Assembly: GCA_018400625.1 (NCBI GenBank)
Contig: JAGYMJ010000554.1
Span: 1 to 7,494 of the forward strand
Direction: 5' to 3'
DNA length: 7,494 nt
Origin: Planctomycetota bacterium
Lineage (GTDB): Bacteria > Planctomycetota > Brocadiia > SM23-32
The notes under the pieces were generated by a model that was not told the origin of the DNA, made no database searches, and worked only from the letters and a program-made list of their open reading frames with translations. Positions 1 to 6,681 of the stretch are shown in pieces. Each line of letters opens with the position of its first letter. The first letter of the stretch is position 1. The translations under genes were made by a program, and so were the position numbers.

Positions 1-324
1 CATTCCAGCCATCAAACCAACCGCCGGCATTCTCTCCCGCTTATTTAAATCTCCCCTTTTTGAACATTTATGCAAAGGCTCAACAGGAAATTCCTCTTCA
101 TGCTCCCCAATACAATTTAACGTATATAAAACTATACCGTGATGCTGACTTTGCAGGCCGGCAAGTAAAGCTTCCTTCTTTTTATTCGGATCTCCGCTTG
201 TTTCAAGTATACGATCCAACGCCCAACGTTGAACTGAATGATCAGAATGGTTCAAAAATTTTATCAAATCATCATCTTGCACTACAGGCAAATCAAATTT
301 ATCTTCTCCTGTCATATCATTCAT
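1..324 (-). CDS. HEAT-repeat-like protein, N-terminal part (runs off left edge)
   Basis: Reading the minus strand from an ATG at 324-322 gives 108 codons with no stop up to base 1, so the gene continues outside the window. An in-frame TAG lies seven codons before this ATG, so the start must be near here; a second in-frame ATG at 315-313 is an alternative. Neither has a clear Shine-Dalgarno sequence. The protein is hydrophilic and shows helix-pair character typical of HEAT or Armadillo-type repeats. One segment reads LIKFLNHSDHSVQRWALDRI (residues 20-39), followed by a second helix pair from about residue 49 (KKEALLAGLQSQHHGIVLYT). Such repeats form protein-binding superhelices; no catalytic motif is visible and no specific function can be given. 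There is no signal peptide, so it is probably cytosolic. It lies 44 bases after the large lyase-like gene and could share its transcript. Its base composition is much more AT-rich than the upstream genes. Confidence 0.72.
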   Translation of the reverse strand, partial: MNDMTGEDKFDLPVVQDDDLIKFLNHSDHSVQRWALDRILETSGDPNKKKEALLAGLQSQHHGIVLYTLNCIGEHEEEFPVEPLHKCSKRGDLNKRERMPAVGLMAGM

Positions 325-368
325 ACTATTTTCTGTAAAGCTCTAAATTAAACACGAAATTTCCATTA

Positions 369-3300
369 TTAGTTGTCGGAGAATTGCAGTATTAAAGGCT
401 GCCCCTTCCCGGTCACACCCTCATAATCACCGTCGAGAGGAAACAGCACAAGCGTGCGCTCATCAGCCTCGTCAAATTGCACGGGCGGATCGAAAGCATC
501 CCGGTAACGGGCAGTGTCGGAAATGCGCAATTGGGACAGAGTGCCGTCCATGGGGCCTATCTCGATCATTTCATGGGTCTTATCGAGCGGGAACTCGTCG
601 CCGGGCAGCTCGCTGGGCGCGCCCGTTAATCGGTGCCTGCTCTCCTGCCCTATCGGCTCGCCATTGATAAAAAGCTTCGTCGTATGCTCTTGCTGCTGCG
701 CATCGTTTGCAAGCCGCCAGGTCATCGCCACGTGATACCATTGGCCCGCATCAAACCAATAACGGGCCGTGTAGCCCGCGAGAGTAGGATTGCCGGTTGT
801 GAATTCGCCCGGATCACGCCCGGGGCCTCCCGGGTCTTCAAACTTATTGCGGAGCCAGAGCTGGACCGACGCCAGTTCAGGGCTGTTGCCGCGCCGCCTG
901 CCCCTGCGGTAGAGCAGCGCATGGGACCCGGCCCGAAGGAATCGCCGGTCGGTATAACGATTACCAACATCAAAAACAAGTTCGGCGGATGTCCAGTTGG
1001 GACGGAACCAGAACTCAAGGGTACCCTCATCCCGCGGAAAATGCTCATACCCCCTTTCCGTTTCCTGCCCCCGAGGAAATTCGAGTCGGGTGCGGCCGGG
1101 CATATGAAGTGAGCGGCCGACCTTCCCGGGAACGAACGCCACCTCATCCGTCGGCCGCTGGAATCTTGGGGCCGGTTCCAATCCCGCGCCGCTCGGCAGC
1201 CATTCAGGCGAACGGGCAATTATCGGTTCGACATTTATCAGACGCGCAACGGCGTTCCGCTTACATGAAAGACTCCAAACCCCTGATTGCCCCTCCACGG
1301 GCACTTCCATTTGTCCAATATTGCCGGGTGATTCCTCCACAGCTACGGAACCGTCCGGCCTACGGAGCTCGACCGGTTGGTTGAGATGTATCACCAATTC
1401 GTCGATATCCTCGCCGACATGGAAATAGTTCGGCGCCGCATCGCCCTGAATCGCAACACCCTTCGGCCCATATACCCCGATTTCGGGCGCATCCGACTCA
1501 AATACACGGATGCGTTCGGAATGGGGAATTTCGAGGAAGTAAAGGCCCCCCGGAGCTTCTGCGGGAACCTCCATGCTCACGTAATAAACATGCGGATTTT
1601 GTCGACCGGAATACCGGGTCATAAAGGACTGTTCAAAATCCACAGAGACATTGGCGACGGGGCCGGCGGAGTCCTCGTCAACGTCATGGGGCGTTACAAT
1701 CACATCCGACGGCTCCACCTCATCGTCCTCCATCCACACGGTCGCACGGAAACTCACCGCCCCGGAGGCGTCTTCTTTACGGAACAGAATTTTTGACGGC
1801 TCCGGCAGACGGTATTGCTGTGTTGCAGGGAAAGGCGCGATCGGCTCCTCCACCTCGCTGAGCACGCTCATCAGAGCCGGCATATTGATGGTTGTAAAGT
1901 GGTTTTCCAAATATGAAGTGGAAATGTTTTCGTGCCGGTCGATACCTGCCCGAAAAAGATAATTCAGGACACGCAGATAGTTGGGGTCGCCGGTCCAGCG
2001 GTAAGCGATCGAATAAAGCAACCCCGCCCAATCCTGAGTACCGGAGGACAGACCGAGACGGCTGAAACGGTACTTGTAATCGAGGCATTGAAGAATAGCC
2101 TTTTGGGCCCTCTCGTCGCCGGTAGCGCGGTGGTAGAGGTAGAGCCATACGAGGTTGCGATCGACCTTGTAAAGATTCCCGAAGCGAATCTCATCGGACA
2201 ACCCGTTGGGGCTATCAGGGTCGATAAGGGCGTCAGCGAGTTGCCCGGCCATCACGGCATAAGCTTCGTTCCATGTCAACTTATAGAGCACCGAAAGGCC
2301 GGCAACATTATTGAATATGCCGTCGCTGCGCCTGGCCAGACTCGGCACATCGTCCGGGTCCCATCGCTCGATATAACTTTCACCGATCATCCCGACAACA
2401 TCCCTGAGACGTTCGTTACCGTTCAGGAAATACTCATTAACAAAACTCGTCAGCGCGGCATTGGCACCGAGTCGACTTCCGATCCCCCAGTACAGGGGTG
2501 TATGCGACCGGGCATAGCCGCCGTGCGTGGCACGTCCGCCTTTGAACTTGGAACCTGCCGTCCAGTGGGCATAGCCGATATCGGCCGCAAACTGGTTGAT
2601 CCACGAGCCGTAGTTGAAATAGCCGCGAGCGCCGGTTCGGGCATAAGCGCCCCATACGTGCAGCCCCAGATAGTAATCCATCGTACCGGAGAACAGGCGA
2701 AAGAACGAATTTCTGCCGCCGCGCATGGTTCGGGTCTTGCCCCAATCGATGAATCCTCCCCCCACCGGACGCCCCCGATATCCATTGGTAAATCCCTCCC
2801 AGTAGCTTTCCGCCACCGCCTCGGCTTCCGGGAAGTTCTCCTCATCCCCGGGGTGAAGCGGCCAGTCGAACGCATCGGTTTCGCTGAGCCAGAACGGATC
2901 GGCCAGCAACTGCGGCGGGTCGGTAACGGCCCCGGCCCGTTTCGCAATGGTCTCAGCGCTCTCTTCGCCCGAATGGGGCAGCAGCCATACTTCGTGCGTG
3001 CGCGCCATCCCTTGCGCATTGCTCGAAATCTGGGCCAGGGCCCCTATCCCGTCCTCATAAAACTCCGACCAGTCCTGCCAGTATTCATCGATCAAAGTCG
3101 GCGTGCGCAGATCAAGTTCCCGCCCGCCACGCGCCGACCATAACGCCAACCTCATGCTGCCGGCCCCGACGGCAATCTCCTTGGGGAAACGCTGGGCCAG
3201 ATAGGGGGTCACCAGCGTGAGTCCATACCGCCCGTATCGTGCGTGCCCCCAGTCCCCGGCCACGTCGTTCGACCCAATCCAGTGATCCGTCCAGAAAACG

Positions 3301-4340
3301 TCATGGCTTTTATTTTGAAGTCTGTCCGAAAAGTTACCCGGCCTGTCGCTGCTCCCACGCCCGATCACTGCACGGTATTCATTCTCCATGAAATGGGGAT
3401 AAGTGTCCTGATACATATAGAGTTCTTCGCCCTTAAAGGGAATGGCGACCGGAACCAACTCAACATCCGTACCACGCGGGCTGAAGACCTCATCGGACTC
3501 ACCGAGCGCAAAAATCACTTCTTCGGGCGATTCCGGCGTCTTGAACTCCAGGCCGTAATCACGCACCCACAGCTCTCCAGTGTCTTCGGTCAGCACCAGC
3601 GAATGGGTCATACGCAGATAAGGGCTGCCTGCCGCCAGATAAAACCACACGCGTGCACGCGCCACCTTATCACCTTCTGCCGTAACATACCATCCCTCAC
3701 GACGCAGCACGATGCGTGCGTTCCCCTCTTTGAGCACTTCCGTGCTGATGTCGGCACCCTCTCCGCTCACACGTGCCGTGCGGCCACGGTTGTCAACAAG
3801 ATAAGCCCCTGCACCGGTATTTTCCAAGATAACCTCCTCACCCAATGAAACGTTTTCAGGCATTAGTCGGTGGGGAGCAAACTCGTACACGGCAACGGCG
3901 GTATTTATAATCAGGCTTCCACCCGGATCACGCTGCACCCTCAACGGAGCATCAGGCTCGGCGGGGGTGATATGCGGCCCGTACTCGACGGTGTAATCGC
4001 CTTTCGGGCTGCCGGTAAAGCCCGCCTGCGCCCACCGGATACTGCCATCGGCCCATGTGGCGGCAACATCGATCTGCGCCGGAACCCCACGGCCTTCTCC
4101 GTCCACGATACGGATTTGCCCGGAATCATGCAGTTCTCCTTCGGCGAACGGCAGCCCGCCGATGAGCGGCCAGGGTTCATCCAGGCCGGAGACGTCCTTG
4201 ACCTGCAGGTCGAACTGACCGGCCGAAAGACACTCCGACGAAAGGAAAAGGGAAAGGGAAAGGAGCACCGGAAAAACAAGACAACCTGAAATCTTCAGGC
4301 TTGCGACAATACCATAAAAGGACGCCTTTAATTTTTTCAT
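369..4340 (-). CDS. Secreted PL26/YetA-like exo-rhamnogalacturonan lyase family protein with C-terminal LamG-like domain
   Basis: The protein has 1323 residues. Residues 1-40 form a Sec signal peptide: basic MKKLK, a hydrophobic core around 21-34, and a likely cut after CLSA. Residues 42-150 resemble the N-terminal RIFT-barrel domain of PcRGLX/YetA-like proteins, with VPAQIDVAATWADGSIRWAQ at 87-106 matching the family pattern of a tryptophan, then DGS, then RW. A beta-rich central domain (about 150-520) and a helical alpha/alpha toroid (about 540-830, rich in W, Y and G) follow, as in that family. Residues 840-1035 look like one or two further beta domains. Residues 1060-1315 resemble a LamG/concanavalin-A-like fold (GTLEFWFRPNW at 1106-1116, QWYHVAMTWR at 1200-1209, KLFINGEPI at 1222-1230). 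Characterised PL26 enzymes cleave the rhamnogalacturonan-I backbone from an end by beta-elimination; the substrate here is unproven. The protein is several hundred residues longer than a bare YetA-type enzyme. Translation ends with tandem TAA TAA. The ATG at 4340 has only a weak AAGAG (4355-4351) ten bases upstream, but the signal peptide supports it. Confidence 0.85.
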   Translation of the reverse strand: MKKLKASFYGIVASLKISGCLVFPVLLSLSLFLSSECLSAGQFDLQVKDVSGLDEPWPLIGGLPFAEGELHDSGQIRIVDGEGRGVPAQIDVAATWADGSIRWAQAGFTGSPKGDYTVEYGPHITPAEPDAPLRVQRDPGGSLIINTAVAVYEFAPHRLMPENVSLGEEVILENTGAGAYLVDNRGRTARVSGEGADISTEVLKEGNARIVLRREGWYVTAEGDKVARARVWFYLAAGSPYLRMTHSLVLTEDTGELWVRDYGLEFKTPESPEEVIFALGESDEVFSPRGTDVELVPVAIPFKGEELYMYQDTYPHFMENEYRAVIGRGSSDRPGNFSDRLQNKSHDVFWTDHWIGSNDVAGDWGHARYGRYGLTLVTPYLAQRFPKEIAVGAGSMRLALWSARGGRELDLRTPTLIDEYWQDWSEFYEDGIGALAQISSNAQGMARTHEVWLLPHSGEESAETIAKRAGAVTDPPQLLADPFWLSETDAFDWPLHPGDEENFPEAEAVAESYWEGFTNGYRGRPVGGGFIDWGKTRTMRGGRNSFFRLFSGTMDYYLGLHVWGAYARTGARGYFNYGSWINQFAADIGYAHWTAGSKFKGGRATHGGYARSHTPLYWGIGSRLGANAALTSFVNEYFLNGNERLRDVVGMIGESYIERWDPDDVPSLARRSDGIFNNVAGLSVLYKLTWNEAYAVMAGQLADALIDPDSPNGLSDEIRFGNLYKVDRNLVWLYLYHRATGDERAQKAILQCLDYKYRFSRLGLSSGTQDWAGLLYSIAYRWTGDPNYLRVLNYLFRAGIDRHENISTSYLENHFTTINMPALMSVLSEVEEPIAPFPATQQYRLPEPSKILFRKEDASGAVSFRATVWMEDDEVEPSDVIVTPHDVDEDSAGPVANVSVDFEQSFMTRYSGRQNPHVYYVSMEVPAEAPGGLYFLEIPHSERIRVFESDAPEIGVYGPKGVAIQGDAAPNYFHVGEDIDELVIHLNQPVELRRPDGSVAVEESPGNIGQMEVPVEGQSGVWSLSCKRNAVARLINVEPIIARSPEWLPSGAGLEPAPRFQRPTDEVAFVPGKVGRSLHMPGRTRLEFPRGQETERGYEHFPRDEGTLEFWFRPNWTSAELVFDVGNRYTDRRFLRAGSHALLYRRGRRRGNSPELASVQLWLRNKFEDPGGPGRDPGEFTTGNPTLAGYTARYWFDAGQWYHVAMTWRLANDAQQQEHTTKLFINGEPIGQESRHRLTGAPSELPGDEFPLDKTHEMIEIGPMDGTLSQLRISDTARYRDAFDPPVQFDEADERTLVLFPLDGDYEGVTGKGQPLILQFSDN

Positions 4341-4392
4341 GATTTAATGACTCTTATCGATAGATTTGAGATGATTTTGCAAACTTAGAGCT

Positions 4393-4420
4393 ATGATTAA
4401 GCGAATTGAACGTATGTCAA
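4393..4420 (-). promoter_or_regulatory. Candidate sigma70-type promoter for the PL26-like gene
   Basis: On the minus strand a perfect -35 hexamer TTGACA (4420-4415) is followed after 16 bases by AATCAT (4398-4393), which matches four of six positions of the TATAAT consensus. The site sits in an AT-rich stretch of the 201-base gap before the lyase-like gene and would give a 5' leader of roughly 45 bases. It suggests that this gene can be transcribed separately from the DUF4838 gene. The assignment uses the standard bacterial consensus only; no operator or activator site is recognisable around it. Confidence 0.42.
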
Positions 4421-4504
4421 GCCGTTAATACTTCTTCCTTTTGAACCAGATATCAACCTCTCTTCTCAGTCTGTCGGGTATTCGGAATGAACCTTTTCCC
4501 TGTA

Positions 4505-4540
4505 CCCACCGGCAACGTCAAACAGGTCATGGCCGGAGGG
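4505..4540 (-). terminator. Hairpin just after the DUF4838 stop; weak terminator or mRNA 3'-end structure
   Basis: One base after the DUF4838 stop codon, the transcript can pair CCCTCCGGC (4540-4532) with GCCGGTGGG (4513-4505). This is a nine-position stem with a single T-T mismatch and an 18-base loop. No run of T follows, so it does not have the form of a classical intrinsic terminator. It may instead protect the mRNA 3' end or act with Rho. Its position directly behind the stop codon and ahead of a candidate promoter is the main support. Confidence 0.3.
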
Positions 4541-4541
4541 C

Positions 4542-6617
4542 TCACGGCACCCACAACGTGGGCGCATACCTTGGTGTTTGGGGCGCACCGTCCGCCCTGT
4601 AGCCCTTAAAAAACAGCCGCCAACGCACCGCACGCGGATGTTCATCACGCAGCGCGCGCAGTTTTTCCCAGTTGGCATGAATTTGCGCGCGTGCCCGTTC
4701 TCTGATGTCATCAGAGGCCCCGTACCGATTGTATTCTCTCACCAAACGCCCGCATCCGGTTATCAGGCGTGTAAAGTCGAGCCCCGCCTGCACAAAAGCG
4801 ATACGGCGACGATACACCTCCGGGCCGTCCGCTGCTTGCGCCCGGGCTTGATCAAGCTTTTCTTGCGCTGTATCGAGCCGCGCGGCGTCATAAAAATCCA
4901 GAATATCATGATCGCTTACGCCGGGCTTTTCAGTCCCGTAACACTCCTCCCGGATTTTTTCCAGGTAGGTCCAGTAGGCTTCCATCTCCGCGGCCGCCGG
5001 GCCGAAAGCGCGCCGGTAATAGTCATCCAGAATGGCCTGACCGTCCTGGTGCGGATTCCAGGTCAGTTGGGCCATCAGATAATACATGGGGCCCTGGTTT
5101 GACCAGATTTCACGCACAAAGTCAACGTAAATCCCCATCCAGTTATGTTCGGCGGCAAATTGCATGTCTTTAATGGTGCGTTGCAGCGGCACATCCGGCA
5201 AGCCCCACTGCCAGCCCACGGGTGCGCCGACATTGGGACGCCAGAAGTTCAGTTTGGTGATTTGGCCCCATTGCGCGAAATAGTCGCGTGGCCTGCCGCC
5301 GACCGATGAATTACGATTAATTGAATCGGATCGCAGCAGGAAGTTGGAGACATTGCCGATAATGACATTGTCCTCGGGAACAGCTTCCACGGGTGGCGGG
5401 CACGAATGGCCATAGGCCAGCATGTACACATACAGATCGCGGTCGGGGAAGCGCTCCTTCAACCCCCGGGCCAGGCGGTTGGCGAACGTAACGTCCCGGT
5501 CGGAAAGAGCAAGGTATGTCTGCGACAACCCCTGCCAAACCAGCCGACGCGGTTCGGCGTCGGGATGATCCCACGCCAGGCAATTCTCACACACGCAATG
5601 TCCGGAATGATAGCCGTCGGAGGGAGAAGCGTTGAACACCCGCTGGTTGGGATTTTCTTCAAGACGGGCAGCCACGTCGTCAAGCCACTGAGCGGCAAGA
5701 TCGGGATTGGATTGGCACATCTTGAGATTTCCCTCGCTGGGATAAGGCATCTTGCCGCCGCCCCGCGATCCGTCCGGCTGCAGGGCAAAAAAGTCGGGGC
5801 GGGTCTCATAGAACCGATCCCGCCAGTTAAATCCCTCCCCAAAGCCGTGCGGAAAGCCGTGCCCGTGCGGCGAAGGAAACTCACAGAGCTGAAGCCGCTG
5901 CGCCCGCAGCCAGTAACCACCGGATGTGAGATTGTCCGGCCCGCCCGGCCCGACCCGATGCAGCACATACCAGGGGAATATCCCCCCGCGCGCGCGGACC
6001 TGGGGGTAGTAGCTGTAGGAGAAAGGTTCAAACGCCACAGTTTTCTGCTCAAGAATGTCCTCGCCGATATCGTCAGGCCACAGCCAACGCACGCCGAGAT
6101 AATCGTGCAGGAACGTATAGACGGCGTTATGCGTACCATATTCCTGCTGGAGTTCGACGGTTACGGGAGCAAACCGGACATCCATTGGCTCCTGATCCGG
6201 GTCCCATCGGTCGCGTCCGGCAATGACCAGATGGCTGGCGTTGGCTGCGATCAATATCTCCTCAGGGTGCTTGAAATCGAAATCCTGGTCCGGGAACAAT
6301 TTCTCCAGCACCGGTTGGTAGCCGACCCATATCGCTTTATCGGGCAGGGGGTCGGGCCGCCCCTCGAGCACCTCGGGCCGGGCGCCCGAGGTCTTCTCGA
6401 TGTAATGGGCCAGCTCGTCGGCCGATTGGCGCGTCAACTGTGGCGCGTCGGCAAAGATGATGATCGGCGCCTTGCTGACACCGTCTTCAACCAGTACAAG
6501 CTCCTCTCCCGCAGCGGCGGCCGAAAGGGCAGGATAAAAAACACAGACGAAAACCGCCCCGCCGGCACAAACAGCACCCGCCAACCTCAACGTCATGTTA
6601 AAAAGCTTACTCAACAT
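4542..6617 (-). CDS. Secreted DUF4838 domain protein (glycosidase-like)
   Basis: With the start chosen here the protein has 691 residues. The ATG at 6617 is preferred over an in-frame ATG five codons earlier (6632) because a GGAGG lies eight bases before it, whereas nothing like a Shine-Dalgarno precedes 6632. The N-terminus is a signal peptide: a hydrophobic stretch to about residue 30, then an alanine-rich cut region (ALSAAAA-G). Residues about 40-190 resemble the alpha/beta domain that precedes the catalytic barrel in GH20 and GH67 enzymes, ending in the typical THNAVYTFLHDYLGVRWLWP at 162-181. The following part, about 210-500, matches DUF4838. It includes ASPSDGY at 330-336 and a Cys-x-Cys-x2-Cys cluster in HCVCENC at 340-346. 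The C-terminal 130 residues are helical and charged. The family is abundant in polysaccharide-degrading PVC and Bacteroidetes bacteria, but no activity is firmly assigned to it. The URO-D-like gene ends 64 bases upstream, which suggests one transcript. Confidence 0.85.
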   Translation of the reverse strand: MLSKLFNMTLRLAGAVCAGGAVFVCVFYPALSAAAAGEELVLVEDGVSKAPIIIFADAPQLTRQSADELAHYIEKTSGARPEVLEGRPDPLPDKAIWVGYQPVLEKLFPDQDFDFKHPEEILIAANASHLVIAGRDRWDPDQEPMDVRFAPVTVELQQEYGTHNAVYTFLHDYLGVRWLWPDDIGEDILEQKTVAFEPFSYSYYPQVRARGGIFPWYVLHRVGPGGPDNLTSGGYWLRAQRLQLCEFPSPHGHGFPHGFGEGFNWRDRFYETRPDFFALQPDGSRGGGKMPYPSEGNLKMCQSNPDLAAQWLDDVAARLEENPNQRVFNASPSDGYHSGHCVCENCLAWDHPDAEPRRLVWQGLSQTYLALSDRDVTFANRLARGLKERFPDRDLYVYMLAYGHSCPPPVEAVPEDNVIIGNVSNFLLRSDSINRNSSVGGRPRDYFAQWGQITKLNFWRPNVGAPVGWQWGLPDVPLQRTIKDMQFAAEHNWMGIYVDFVREIWSNQGPMYYLMAQLTWNPHQDGQAILDDYYRRAFGPAAAEMEAYWTYLEKIREECYGTEKPGVSDHDILDFYDAARLDTAQEKLDQARAQAADGPEVYRRRIAFVQAGLDFTRLITGCGRLVREYNRYGASDDIRERARAQIHANWEKLRALRDEHPRAVRWRLFFKGYRADGAPQTPRYAPTLWVP

Positions 6618-6625
6618 TGCTTGAG

Positions 6626-6630
6626 CCTCC
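6626..6630 (-). promoter_or_regulatory. Ribosome binding site deciding the DUF4838 start
   Basis: GGAGG on the minus strand (6630-6626) lies eight bases before the ATG at 6617-6615 and overlaps the alternative upstream ATG at 6632. It is the strongest Shine-Dalgarno sequence seen in front of any gene in this window, and it moves the likely start five codons downstream of the longest possible frame. Confidence 0.65.
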
Positions 6631-6681
6631 ATGTAAAGGAAATGTTACTTTTCTGCGACTAAAGATGCATTCGAAAAGTCT

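Noticed and set aside
60..338. Plus-strand frame of 92 codons
   Set aside because: It has no ribosome-binding site or family resemblance, lies opposite to all other genes, and is antisense to the HEAT-like frame, which explains the sequence better.
1932..3143. Plus-strand frame of 403 codons
   Set aside because: It lies wholly inside the lyase-like gene on the other strand. Its translation shows no domain signature; long antisense frames are common in GC-rich coding DNA.
4281..4292. Possible lipobox ISGC (residues 17-20) in the lyase-like protein
   Set aside because: The cysteine comes before the main hydrophobic core of the signal peptide, not after it, so lipid attachment there is unlikely; a normal cut after CLSA fits better.
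4341..4392. Possible riboswitch or structured leader before the lyase-like gene
   Set aside because: The leader is only about 50 bases, AT-rich, and shows no recognisable conserved core or stable stem.
5406..6662. Plus-strand frame of 418 codons
   Set aside because: It is antisense to the DUF4838 gene, whose protein has a signal peptide and clear family motifs; the antisense translation has none.
6647..6679. Seven-base inverted repeat GAAAAGT/ACTTTTC between the URO-D-like and DUF4838 genes
   Set aside because: The stem is short and AT-rich with a 19-base loop and no T run. It is not convincing as a terminator, and the small gap favours read-through.
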